DNA of 38,175 bases from Desulfotignum sp. Lineage in GTDB: Bacteria > Desulfobacterota > Desulfobacteria > Desulfobacterales > Desulfobacteraceae. Under the pieces are notes generated by a model. It saw nothing but the letters and a program-made list of their open reading frames with translations. It made no database searches and was not told where the DNA came from. Location of the stretch: positions 1 to 38,175 of the forward strand of contig JAABSA010000035.1 of the NCBI GenBank assembly GCA_011390635.1. Direction: 5' to 3'. Each line of letters opens with the position of its first letter. Position 1 is the stretch's first letter. Of this stretch, positions 8,081-15,942 are shown in pieces. Made by a program: the position numbers and the translations under genes.

Positions 8081-8206
8081 GGGGTCAGAAGCAACTCTTG
8101 GGGTCAGGCTTGCGTTATTGTCGTTATTGATTGCCGATGTAAATAATATATAGTTTTTGTTCCAATAACGACAATAACGCAAGCCTGACCCCGGAATTCT
8201 GACCCC
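8081..8206. repeat. 126-bp palindromic repeat, perfect 30-bp inverted arms (REP/MITE-like)
   Basis: The 30-base arm at 8100-8129 is the exact reverse complement of 8163-8192, and an outer pair 8081-8090 / 8197-8206 matches over 10 bases. The 33-nt centre (8130-8162) is AT-rich. It fills the space between hysA and its protease gene and encodes nothing. Such elements are typical of REP/BIME repeats mobilised by RAYT transposases or of small MITEs; no transposase is present here. In RNA it would form a very stable stem and could separate expression of hysA from the downstream gene. Confidence 0.85.
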
Positions 8207-8220
8207 GGCTTATTACACCT

Positions 8221-8688
8221 ATGAAAAAACTGCTGGTACTGGGGGTGGGCAACACCCTTCTCATGGACGAAGGCATTGGCGTGCACGCAGTGCATGAACT
8301 GCTGAAGGAAAAAGAAAGCTGGGACCAGGTGGATTTTATTGACGGGGGTACCTTTACCCAGGATATTTTTTACCTGTTTGAATCATATGAGAACATTCTG
8401 GTTCTGGATATTGTCCGGGCCGGTCATCCCCCCGGAACCATCTTCTGCCTGGAGGAAAATGATCTGCGCAAAGATGAAAAACAGATGCTGTCTCTGCATG
8501 ACATCGATCTGCTGGATTCTTTAGGCATGGCCCAGATGCGGGGCCACCGGCCCTATCTGCGGGTGATCGGAATTCAGCCTGAAAAAATCGACTGGGGCAC
8601 GGAACTTACCCCGACCCTTGCCCGTGCCCTGCCCGCCTTCCTGGATACAGCCCGAAAACATATCACAGACATCCTGGCAGCAACATAA
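8221..8688 (+). CDS. hysD: Hydrogenase maturation endopeptidase (HyaD/HupD family, M52)
   Basis: This 155-residue protein has the family N-terminus VLGVGNTLLMDEGIGVHAV with the nickel-sensing Glu, DGGT near residue 42, the second acidic residue in VLDIV, and the His of SLHDIDLLDSLG near residue 93. Family members remove the C-terminal peptide of the hydrogenase large subunit once nickel is inserted, closing the active site. Being next to hysA, it should process the selenoprotein after the His of UxxCxxH. It is separated from hysA by the palindromic repeat, so it may be expressed less than hysA or from a separate signal. Length is normal for the family. Confidence 0.9.
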   Translation: MKKLLVLGVGNTLLMDEGIGVHAVHELLKEKESWDQVDFIDGGTFTQDIFYLFESYENILVLDIVRAGHPPGTIFCLEENDLRKDEKQMLSLHDIDLLDSLGMAQMRGHRPYLRVIGIQPEKIDWGTELTPTLARALPAFLDTARKHITDILAAT

Positions 8689-8763
8689 TGCAATGGCTGC
8701 ATCTGCAGCTGTTTGAAACTGGATTCAGTGCCGACTGAGGGCACCGGCTGTGCCGCGGAATTT

Positions 8764-8783
8764 ATGCCGGGGCTGCCCGGCAT
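8764..8783. terminator. Hairpin between convergent hysD and hypE
   Basis: ATGCCGGG (8764-8771) pairs perfectly with CCCGGCAT (8776-8783) around GCTG, at the stop codon of hypE. There is no T tract on either strand, so it is at best a weak bidirectional terminator or an mRNA 3'-end stabiliser. Confidence 0.4.
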
Positions 8784-9796
8784 CAGCATATGCGGGGCAG
8801 CTGTTCGCCTGTAAGCATGTCCACCATGCGCCGGCCGCCTATGGCGGTTTCCAGAAACACCTTTCCCGGATGCCGGTCAGTGACTTCCCCGATGATGGCG
8901 GCATCTTTGCCGAACTGGTCGGCCTGGATAATTTCCAGCACCCGGGCGGCATGATTTTCGGGTACCAGGGCAACCAGTTTGCCTTCATTGGCGATATACA
9001 GCGGATCAAACCCCAGCAGCTCACATACCCCTTTGACCGCCCCTTTCACTGGCAGGGCAGATTCAAACAGGGTAATGCCTGCATGGGAGCCTGCAGCAAT
9101 CTCATTGAGGGTGGTGCCCAGTCCCCCGCGGGTGGGATCCCGCAGCACATGGATATCGCACCCTGCATCCAGAATGGATTTCACCATATGGTTCAAAGGC
9201 GCAGAATCTGTTTTCAGATCCGACTCGAATTTCAAACCCTCCCTGGCGCTGAGAATGGCAATACCATGATCCGCAATGGTGCCGCTGAGAATGATTTTAT
9301 CACCGGGAACGGCCCGGCTGCCGGACACATTCACTCCCTCAAAAATGATGCCCACCCCGGATGTATTGATGAAAATCTTGTCTGCCTTTCCCCGGGGCAC
9401 CACCTTGGTATCACCGGTGACGATTTTCACCCCTGCATTTTTTGCCGCCTGTGCCATGGTTTCCAGGATAATCCGGAGATCCTTTATGGGCAGGCCTTCT
9501 TCAATAATCAGCCCCGCACTGATATACAATGGCTGGGCCCCGCACATGGCAATATCATTCACCGTGCCGTTGACTGCCAGATCCCCGATGTTTCCCCCGT
9601 TAAAAAAAATGGGATCCACCACATAGGAATCTGTTGAAAAAGCCATGCGGCCCGCCGGCATTTCACAGATTGCGCCGTCATCCTGCAGTGCCAGCTGATC
9701 ATTGTGGAACAACGGAAGAATCATTTCGGAAAACATGGCATGGGAGGCCTTTCCCCCTGCACCGTGGTCCAGTAAAACAGTATCATCTGGTTTCAT
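8783..9796 (-). CDS. hypE: Hydrogenase maturation protein HypE (thiocarbamate dehydratase)
   Basis: HypE takes the carbamoyl group delivered by HypF onto its C-terminal cysteine and dehydrates it with ATP to a thiocyanate, the source of the CN ligands of the Ni-Fe site. The 337-residue protein has the PurM/SelD-like fold signature (LLDHGAGGKAS at the N-terminus, GDTKVVPRGKAD, RDPTRGGLGTTLNE) and ends in PRIC, leaving the essential cysteine as the last residue. It is the last gene of the hypCFDE cluster, 66 bp after hypD, with a short GGGGTCA hairpin in that gap. Length and motifs are fully typical. Confidence 0.96.
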   Translation of the reverse strand: MKPDDTVLLDHGAGGKASHAMFSEMILPLFHNDQLALQDDGAICEMPAGRMAFSTDSYVVDPIFFNGGNIGDLAVNGTVNDIAMCGAQPLYISAGLIIEEGLPIKDLRIILETMAQAAKNAGVKIVTGDTKVVPRGKADKIFINTSGVGIIFEGVNVSGSRAVPGDKIILSGTIADHGIAILSAREGLKFESDLKTDSAPLNHMVKSILDAGCDIHVLRDPTRGGLGTTLNEIAAGSHAGITLFESALPVKGAVKGVCELLGFDPLYIANEGKLVALVPENHAARVLEIIQADQFGKDAAIIGEVTDRHPGKVFLETAIGGRRMVDMLTGEQLPRIC

Positions 9797-9840
9797 TTTA
9801 TCTGCCTTCTTGAAAGCTGTAAAAGCGGAAAGTAAAAGGC

Positions 9841-9861
9841 GGGGTCAAGAAGCCTGACCCC
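9841..9861. repeat. GGGGTCA hairpin between hypD and hypE
   Basis: GGGGTCA (9841-9847) pairs with TGACCCC (9855-9861) around a 7-nt loop, directly after the hypD stop codon. It repeats the end motif of the long element at 8081-8206 and may be a minimal copy of the same family. Confidence 0.5.
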
Positions 9862-9862
9862 A

Positions 9863-10948
9863 CTATGTGTATTTATAATACGCTGCGCATGCCCCTTCGC
9901 TGGACACCATGCAGGGACCCACCGGTGTCATGGGGGTGCATTTTTTCTTGTAAAGGGCACAGGCTTCAGGGGTTTTCAACCCCATGAGGATGTCACCGCA
10001 GGCGCATCCTTTTGGTTCCGGCACTTCAGGCAGATCCAGGTTGAATCCGGCACCCGCGTCAAAGGAACTGAAGACCTGGTTCAGTTTCATGCCGCTGCCG
10101 GCAATAAAGCCGATACCCCGCCAGGCAGCACCACAGACGTCAAACACCTGGTGCATAACAGCCTTTGCCTTGGGGTTTCCCCGGGTACTCACCGCACGGG
10201 TATAGGCGTTTTCCAGGGCAGGTTTTCCGGTCTCATTCTGCAGCACCAGCAGGTGGATCGCCTGTAAAATGTCAATGGGCTCAAACCCGGCAATAACCGA
10301 GGGGATGTTATATGTCTCAAAGACCGGCCGATATGCATCGATACCCGTGATCACAGAAACATGGCCGGGAAGAATAAACCCGTCAATTTCCACACCTTCT
10401 GTTTCCATGAGGGCAGCCAGAGCCGGCGGGGTAAGCTTGTTGGCCGAATGGATGAAAAAATTATCCAGATCCTGTGCCGCTGCCATAAGAATGCCTGCGG
10501 CAATGGTGGGAATGGTGGTTTCAAACCCCACCGCACAGAACACCACCTGTTTATCCGGATTTTCTTTGGCCATGGTGACCGCATCAAAAACCGAATACAC
10601 AATGCGCACATCCGCACCGGCAGCTTTCTGCCTTGACAGGGTCGTGCCGGAACCCGGTACCTTCATCAAATCCCCGAATGTGGTGACAATCACATCATCC
10701 AGCCGGGAAAATGCCACAAATGCATCAATGTCCTTCTGGGCCGTGACACAGACAGGACATCCCGGGCCGGACAACAACGTGATATTGTCCGGCAGCACAC
10801 TCCTGATGCCATGGCGGAAAATGGCCATGGTATGTGTGCCGCACACCTCCATGAGGCGCAACGGTTTTTTGCTCTTCTGCCGGATGCTTGCTGCCAGATC
10901 CTTTGCCAGGGATGCATCCCGGAACTCTTCAATATATTTCAGGCCCAT
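9863..10948 (-). CDS. hypD: Hydrogenase maturation protein HypD (Fe-S scaffold)
   Basis: HypD with HypC holds the iron while the CN and CO ligands are attached. The 361-residue protein shows the conserved MEVCGTHTMA (C36), GPGCPVC (C64, C67) and, at the C-terminus, the cysteine-rich segment from CACGDILMG to GPCMVSSEGAC that binds a 4Fe-4S cluster. It starts 3 bp after the hypF stop codon, so the two are surely co-transcribed. Nothing is missing; sequence and length match the family. Confidence 0.96.
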   Translation of the reverse strand: MGLKYIEEFRDASLAKDLAASIRQKSKKPLRLMEVCGTHTMAIFRHGIRSVLPDNITLLSGPGCPVCVTAQKDIDAFVAFSRLDDVIVTTFGDLMKVPGSGTTLSRQKAAGADVRIVYSVFDAVTMAKENPDKQVVFCAVGFETTIPTIAAGILMAAAQDLDNFFIHSANKLTPPALAALMETEGVEIDGFILPGHVSVITGIDAYRPVFETYNIPSVIAGFEPIDILQAIHLLVLQNETGKPALENAYTRAVSTRGNPKAKAVMHQVFDVCGAAWRGIGFIAGSGMKLNQVFSSFDAGAGFNLDLPEVPEPKGCACGDILMGLKTPEACALYKKKCTPMTPVGPCMVSSEGACAAYYKYT

Positions 10949-10951
10949 GGA

Positions 10952-13312
10952 TCAGCCTCCTTTTGCGGGAAAATCATTGTTTGGTGAATCTGCAAGCCTG
11001 GCCCCGGCCACCACCACCTGGCCCAGGGAAATGCCCCCGTCACCCGAAGGCACACAGGTATGGGTATACACCGCCAGGCCCTTTTGTTCCAGTGCCTGGA
11101 TCATGCGGGTCAGGATATACTCATTGTGAAACACCCCGCCGGACAACACCACCTTGTCAAGGCCCGTCGTTCCGGCAATCTTTTCTGCTGCCCGGACAAA
11201 TGCAGCCACAATGGTCTGGTGAAACCGTCTGCTGATGCGCGGTGCCGGCACCTGTGTTTTAATTTCTGCCACAATGTCCAGGACACAGGGCATCATGTCA
11301 ATGATAAACGCGGGTTCAGCGGTTTCATCCAAGGGCTCGGGCTGCCGGTCCAGACAAAAGGCATAAGGCGCCACCGTTTCTTTGCCGAAATCCTGTGCTG
11401 CCACTGTCTCCAGTTCCATGGCAGCCTGGCTTTCATGGGAGATGACATGGCAAATGCACAGCAAAGAGGACACTGCATCAAACAGCCGGCCGCAGCTGGA
11501 TGTCATTGGCGTGTTGATCTGTTTTTCCATCATCTGACAGATAAATGCCAGTTTTTCTTTATCCCTCTGCCGGATAAAAGGAATGTCCAGGTCCAGAAAA
11601 GATCTGCCCATGGCTGTATACAAAACAGAGGCAGCCATGCGCCAGGGTTCCAGAACAGCGGCATCCCCTCCGGGCATGGGCACATAGCCCAGATGGGCCT
11701 TGCGCAGGAAGGTTTTTTGTGTGGCAGCCAGGATTTCCCCGCCCCAGATATGGCCGTCAGTCCCGTACCCGGTGCCGTCCAGGGTGATGGCGATCACCGG
11801 CCCGTCCAGATGGTTTTCCGCCATGCAGGACACGGCGTGGGCATGGTGATGCTGCACCGCCACCAGGGGGATACCGGCTGCGGCAGCATAGGCTGTGCTC
11901 ATATATCCGGGATGCAGATCATGGGCCGCCGCCTGTGGTGCAGCATCCAGAATTTTGGTAAAATGGGCGATGGTGTGGGTATAAAATGCATAGGTTCTGT
12001 CATTTTCCAGGTCCCCGATATGCTGGCTTACAAAGGCCTGGCTGCCCCGGGTCAGGCAGATGGTGCTTTTCAGACCTGCCCCGCATCCAAGCACAGAAGG
12101 CAGAGGGGCTGCCAGCTGAATCGGCAGCGGGGCATATCCCCGGGAACGACGGACAAACCGGGTCTTTTCTGCCTGGATCCGGACAATGGAATCATCCGCC
12201 CGAAAATAAATATCGCGGTTGTGCAGGAGAAAAAAGTCCGCAATATGGGAAAATGCATCCAGGGCATCCTGGTTGTCAATGGACAAAGGCTCCCCGGACC
12301 GGTTTCCCGATGTCATCACCAGGATATCGGGTCCGTGTTCCAAAAGCAGACAATGCAAAGGGGTATAGGCAAGCATGATGCCAAGGCAGGTGTTGCAGGG
12401 TGCCAGGGCCGGAGAAAGTCCGGCACAAAGTCCATCTGCTTTTTTCTCTGCCAGGACAATGGGCCGGTGATAACACTGGAGCAGCTCTTTTTCATCATCG
12501 GATAATTGCACATGGTCCAGCAGCACAGCCACAGATCCGGCCATGAGGGCAAAGGGTTTGCTGGGGCGGTGTTTTCGCTGCCGCAGCAAACGGACTGCCC
12601 GGTCATTGGCGGCATCAGCAGCCAGATGAAACCCGCCCAGCCCTTTGATTGCCAGGATTTGGCCTGTTTTGAGCAGGTCTGCAGCCATGGCAATGGCATT
12701 GTCAGCCCCGGCCATCTGTCTGCCCTGGTTGTCCGTTAAAAACACCCTGGGACCGCATTCCGGACAGGCATTGGGCTGGGCATGAAACCTGCGGTTTGCG
12801 GGATCTTCGTATTCGGCCCGGCAGTTTGCACACATGACAAAGTCCTTCATGGAGGTTTTGGGCCGGTCATAGGGGATATCATTGATGATGGTGAATCTGG
12901 GGCCGCAATTGGTGCAGTTGATGAACGGATATGCATGCCGCCGGTTTTCGGGATCATGCATTTCCGCCAGGCAGTCGCTGCACACACACACATCCGGTGA
13001 TATCAGGGTGGCCCGGCTGCGGGATGCACGGCTGGGGATGATGTGAAAGTCTGTAAACCCTGTGACTGGTATCCGGGTAGTCTGAACCCGGTCCACCCGG
13101 GCCAGAGGCGGCGGTGTCCCTGTGATGTCCGACACAAACCGATCCAGGCTGCAAGCGGGACCTTCCACCCGGGCCAGGACTCCGCCGGCGGCATTGGAAA
13201 CCTCTCCTTTTATGCAATACTTTTGTGCAAGGGCGAACAAAAAGGGCCTGAAACCAACGCCCTGGACGACGCCGCTGATATCAAGCTGTTTTGCGATGCA
13301 GGGCGAATTCAT
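10952..13312 (-). CDS. hypF: Hydrogenase maturation carbamoyltransferase HypF
   Basis: HypF activates carbamoyl phosphate to carbamoyl-AMP and passes the carbamoyl group to HypE. All domains are visible in the 786 residues. An acylphosphatase-like N-terminus (VQGVGFRP, 16-23) comes first. A double zinc finger follows with CxxC pairs at C111/C114, C133/C136, C161/C164 and C183/C186. Then come a YrdC-like domain (about 200-390) and a Kae1-like carbamoyltransferase domain containing the HHHAHAVSCMAEN motif. Its ATG overlaps the hypC stop by four bases (ATGA), implying translational coupling. Full length and intact. Confidence 0.97.
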   Translation of the reverse strand: MNSPCIAKQLDISGVVQGVGFRPFLFALAQKYCIKGEVSNAAGGVLARVEGPACSLDRFVSDITGTPPPLARVDRVQTTRIPVTGFTDFHIIPSRASRSRATLISPDVCVCSDCLAEMHDPENRRHAYPFINCTNCGPRFTIINDIPYDRPKTSMKDFVMCANCRAEYEDPANRRFHAQPNACPECGPRVFLTDNQGRQMAGADNAIAMAADLLKTGQILAIKGLGGFHLAADAANDRAVRLLRQRKHRPSKPFALMAGSVAVLLDHVQLSDDEKELLQCYHRPIVLAEKKADGLCAGLSPALAPCNTCLGIMLAYTPLHCLLLEHGPDILVMTSGNRSGEPLSIDNQDALDAFSHIADFFLLHNRDIYFRADDSIVRIQAEKTRFVRRSRGYAPLPIQLAAPLPSVLGCGAGLKSTICLTRGSQAFVSQHIGDLENDRTYAFYTHTIAHFTKILDAAPQAAAHDLHPGYMSTAYAAAAGIPLVAVQHHHAHAVSCMAENHLDGPVIAITLDGTGYGTDGHIWGGEILAATQKTFLRKAHLGYVPMPGGDAAVLEPWRMAASVLYTAMGRSFLDLDIPFIRQRDKEKLAFICQMMEKQINTPMTSSCGRLFDAVSSLLCICHVISHESQAAMELETVAAQDFGKETVAPYAFCLDRQPEPLDETAEPAFIIDMMPCVLDIVAEIKTQVPAPRISRRFHQTIVAAFVRAAEKIAGTTGLDKVVLSGGVFHNEYILTRMIQALEQKGLAVYTHTCVPSGDGGISLGQVVVAGARLADSPNNDFPAKGG

Positions 13313-13560
13313 ACATCTGCGGCAGAAGCCCCGTCCCGGGTCCCGTCGGCCGCCAGAATGCTGCGCATGTCCTCCAGGGTCTGGAGTGCAGACTGTTCAT
13401 CCAGTTTGCTGATGGCAAAACCGGCATGTACGATGACATAATCACCGATTTTCATATCATCCAGAAGCAGCAGACTGGCTTCTCTGACCACCCCGTCCAC
13501 CTCCACCCTGGCAAGACTGTCCTGGATTTCAATTATTTTTGAGGGTACGGCCAAACACAT
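13309..13560 (-). CDS. hypC: Hydrogenase maturation chaperone HypC
   Basis: HypC/HupF proteins shuttle the Fe(CN)2CO unit from HypD to the large-subunit precursor and need a free cysteine at position 2. The start is therefore taken at the ATG at 13560, giving 83 residues beginning MCLAVPSKI. An in-frame ATG nine bases upstream would add MGC and bury the cysteine. The rest (VEVDGVVREASLLLLDD, IGDYVIVHAGFAISKLDE) is typical. It is the first gene of hypCFDE and overlaps hypF by four bases. Its partner may be the hysA precursor, the only hydrogenase in the window. Confidence 0.95.
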   Translation of the reverse strand: MCLAVPSKIIEIQDSLARVEVDGVVREASLLLLDDMKIGDYVIVHAGFAISKLDEQSALQTLEDMRSILAADGTRDGASAADV

Positions 13561-13601
13561 ACATCCCATCCCTTTTATGCATTAATAACAGTTAACCACT
13601 T

Positions 13602-13630
13602 ACTATACCGGGAGGGCAGGGATTGGGCAA
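13602..13630 (-). promoter_or_regulatory. Sigma-70-type promoter of hypCFDE
   Basis: The minus strand reads TTGCCC (13625-13630), a 17-base spacer and TATAGT (13602-13607), ending about 40 bp before the hypC start. Spacing is ideal and the -10 matches five of six bases. This makes the hyp genes a separate unit from flgB upstream. Confidence 0.5.
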
Positions 13631-13667
13631 TACTTATTTTACATCGATACAACCGCTATCGGTGATT

Positions 13668-14078
13668 TTATTTGCCGCCTTCATCTATGGCATAATTTGT
13701 TATGGTGGATTTTCGCGATCTCAACTCTACTACTGTCCGATATTTGATGTTATTTTCCATAAGATGCATCATTTCGGTATCAATATTCACGGAATCCAGG
13801 TGATAAATATCAACGTCTTCGCTGTTTTCACCGGGCATGGCAAAGGAATCTTCCCCCTGGACCGGCAGATGTTTCGGATGGGTTTTGGCAATATAATCGG
13901 GTTCTTTCCCCGCCATTGCCCGATTGAGGGTGTCGTTGAAATCAAGATCCCTGGGTTTGTAGCCAATGGTATCCATATTTGCGATGTTGCCGGTAATCAG
14001 GTTATGACGTCTGGCTGAAACATCCAATGCCTTTTCAATCATTTTTGATGTATAGCCGAATATCCGTGAATCTCCCAT
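13668..14078 (-). CDS. flgB: Flagellar basal-body rod protein FlgB, solitary
   Basis: FlgB is a proximal rod subunit of the bacterial flagellum. The 136-residue product has the family N-terminus (ARRHNLITGNIANMDTIGYK, with the ANxDTxGYKPRDLDF signature) and the C-terminal NNIKYRTVVELRSRKST segment that packs as coiled coil. Length is normal, so the gene looks intact. The start is taken at ATG 14078, which has GGAG upstream; an in-frame ATG at 14108 would add ten residues without family support. FlgB normally heads a flgB-flgC-fliE-fliF operon, but the next gene here is hypC and no other motility gene is seen in the window. Confidence 0.85.
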   Translation of the reverse strand: MGDSRIFGYTSKMIEKALDVSARRHNLITGNIANMDTIGYKPRDLDFNDTLNRAMAGKEPDYIAKTHPKHLPVQGEDSFAMPGENSEDVDIYHLDSVNIDTEMMHLMENNIKYRTVVELRSRKSTITNYAIDEGGK

Positions 14079-14250
14079 TTTTCTTTCTCCATCAAGTTCC
14101 ATTTTCAATTACCTTTGCATACAGCACCCACGATAACCAAAGAGATGCAATTTATATGCCGGAAATCCAATATGATGCTGTCTGATCTACACAGTGACGG
14201 ATTTTTTGTGCAGTCGGACACGTAAAAAAACAGGCAACCTGGGCCACAGA

Positions 14251-14304
14251 AGCCGCCCATGCCGGTATCCTGTGCCCGGAACAAGATCCCGGGGGCTTTT
14301 TTTT
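14251..14304 (+). terminator. Orphan intrinsic-terminator-like structure
   Basis: AGCC-G-CCC (14251-14258) can pair with GGGGGCT (14291-14297), with smaller CCGG pairings inside the loop, and is followed at once by a run of eight T. It is orientated on the plus strand, yet no plus-strand gene lies upstream. It could end a small RNA, an antisense transcript or an attenuated leader of the radical SAM operon. Confidence 0.35.
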
Positions 14305-14343
14305 GGGCATTCCGGCTGGGCATTCCGGCTGGGAAAACCGGCT
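14305..14343. repeat. Three tandem copies of a 13-bp unit
   Basis: GGGCATTCCGGCT occurs twice in a row (14305-14317, 14318-14330), followed by a diverged third copy GGGAAAACCGGCT (14331-14343). It lies just after the T8 run in non-coding DNA. Confidence 0.7.
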
Positions 14344-14634
14344 GGGACTGCTGATTTTGTCACTCTTTTGACGTGTCAGCCGTCAATTTCCATCAGGTTC
14401 AACCACCCAATATTTGCAATAATGGATTGTGCTCTGTGGATACGCTGGTGGGCGGTCCGGGCACAGGACACCGCCAGGAAAGGGGATTTGACCAAACCAC
14501 TGCCGGGAAAGATCAAAAAGCCGGCACATATATGGCAATTGTCCAGATCCGTCAGGAAACACTTGACAGAGAGCCTGCAATATAATTAGAGTTTGTCCAG
14601 TCTGATTGGCTTGATACAAAAACAATACACCAGC

Positions 14635-14647
14635 GGAGGCTGCCATC
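14635..14647 (+). promoter_or_regulatory. Strong ribosome site followed by ATC instead of ATG
   Basis: GGAGG (14635-14639) lies five bases before ATC (14645-14647), which is in frame with the radical SAM gene and opens a plausible 12-residue extension (IAHINKQILTAV). The first standard start is GTG at 14681, with no ribosome site of its own. Either ATC is used, or a G-to-C change hit the original ATG. Confidence 0.45.
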
Positions 14648-14680
14648 GCCCATATCAACAAACAGATCCTTACCGCGGTT

Positions 14681-15940
14681 GTGGCCGCTGAAAATGGTGA
14701 AATATTTGAACTGGAAGGCTTTGGCGCAGCCGGGTATGCCGGCGACCGCCCTGTGGTGCTTACCAGAACCGATACCATTGCCATGCCCCACGGCAGCGAG
14801 CTGATGATGCTGCCGGGCCGTTCCCCCATGATATACGATGTTGCGGCAGACCGTTTTGAGACCCTGTCCAGAAATCCCTTTGCCCCGGATGAAAAAATTT
14901 TTCCGGTGGCGGTCTTCAACTCACCTGGATATGTAAACCGGCATTTTTGTGCCTATACCTGTGAAAAAAATGCCGGCACCCTTCCTCTTTTTTCATATGG
15001 AGCTGTGGGTTTCGGCAAAAACGGATTCCGGTCCGCTGCCCTGCAGGTGGATACTGAACCACGACAGGATCTGCGGCTGATGCCCCAAAAGAAAATAGTT
15101 CGGGGTGTGGGCAGGCTGCGCAAAAAATATCCGGACAACCGGCTGATGCGCCACCTGGAAACCTGCGCCCTGCAATACGGGTGTCCGGCAGGAAAAAATT
15201 TTTTCCTCCAGCGGTATGAAGCCCCTTTACCCACCTCCAGGGTCTGCAATGCCCGGTGCCTGGGGTGTATTTCCCTGCAGCCGGACCCCGGATTATGCGC
15301 CTGCCAGGACCGCATTGCCTTTACGCCCACTGCCACAGAAATTTTCCAGGTCGGCCTGGAGCATATCAGCCATGTGCCCCGGGCCGTTGTCAGTTTTGGC
15401 CAGGGATGCGAAGGCGAGCCCCTGACGGCATACGATGTCATCCGGCCGGCCATTGAGATGATCAGGCACGCCACGGACAAAGGCACCATCAACCTTAACA
15501 CCAATGCCAGTATGCCCGGCCATGTGAAAAATCTGTGCAAAACCGGCCTGGACAGCATGCGGGTGTCCATGAATTCCGTGCGCAAAAAAATCTATACCGC
15601 CTATTTCAGACCCGCATCCTATGGCTGGGAAGATGTCTGCAGAAGTATTGATACTGCCAGGGAACAGGGCCGGTTTGTGGCAATCAACTACCTCAACTGC
15701 CCCGGGGTTACAGATGCACAAAAAGAGGTGGATGCATTGTTTGATTTTGTCCGGGACCATGACATAAACATGATCCAGTGGCGCAATCTCAATTATGATC
15801 CCCGGGCATATATTGCAGCCATGGAGGCCGTGGAACCCGGGGGTCCGCCCATGGGGATGGCCCGCCTGATCGATGCCATGACGAAGGCGTTTCCCTCTCT
15901 GGTCCACGGCTATTTCAACCCCTACCTTGGTGGGGAGTGA
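14681..15940 (+). CDS. Radical SAM protein of unknown function
   Basis: The product (419 residues from GTG 14681, or 431 from the unusual ATC at 14645) has a radical SAM motif C189-x3-C193-x2-C196 (VCNARCLGC) and a GGEP-like motif (QGCEGEPLT) further on, so it should make a 5'-deoxyadenosyl radical. About 185 residues precede the motif, an unusually long N-terminal domain that I do not recognise, including an SELMMLPGRSPM segment. Extra cysteines follow the motif (GLCACQ), perhaps for a second cluster. The gene is translationally coupled to a DRE-TIM enzyme (stop TGA at 15938-15940 next to its ATGATG), so both probably act in one pathway. The substrate is unknown. The enzyme class is secure, the role is not. 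Confidence 0.8.
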   Translation: MAAENGEIFELEGFGAAGYAGDRPVVLTRTDTIAMPHGSELMMLPGRSPMIYDVAADRFETLSRNPFAPDEKIFPVAVFNSPGYVNRHFCAYTCEKNAGTLPLFSYGAVGFGKNGFRSAALQVDTEPRQDLRLMPQKKIVRGVGRLRKKYPDNRLMRHLETCALQYGCPAGKNFFLQRYEAPLPTSRVCNARCLGCISLQPDPGLCACQDRIAFTPTATEIFQVGLEHISHVPRAVVSFGQGCEGEPLTAYDVIRPAIEMIRHATDKGTINLNTNASMPGHVKNLCKTGLDSMRVSMNSVRKKIYTAYFRPASYGWEDVCRSIDTAREQGRFVAINYLNCPGVTDAQKEVDALFDFVRDHDINMIQWRNLNYDPRAYIAAMEAVEPGGPPMGMARLIDAMTKAFPSLVHGYFNPYLGGE

Positions 15941-15942
15941 TG

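Larger units (their letters stand above)
14079..14680. other. Long spacer between flgB and the radical SAM gene
   Basis: No credible protein gene is seen in these 600 bp. The spacer holds an orphan terminator-like structure (14251-14304), a 13-bp tandem repeat (14305-14343), a TTGACA (14563-14568) and TATAAT (14581-14586) only 12 bases apart, and the ribosome site of the radical SAM gene (14635-14639). The length would fit a long regulatory leader. Confidence 0.5.

Noticed and set aside
14194-14589. 131-codon open frame on the plus strand before the radical SAM gene
   Set aside because: It crosses a terminator-like structure and tandem repeats, and has no protein-like motifs.
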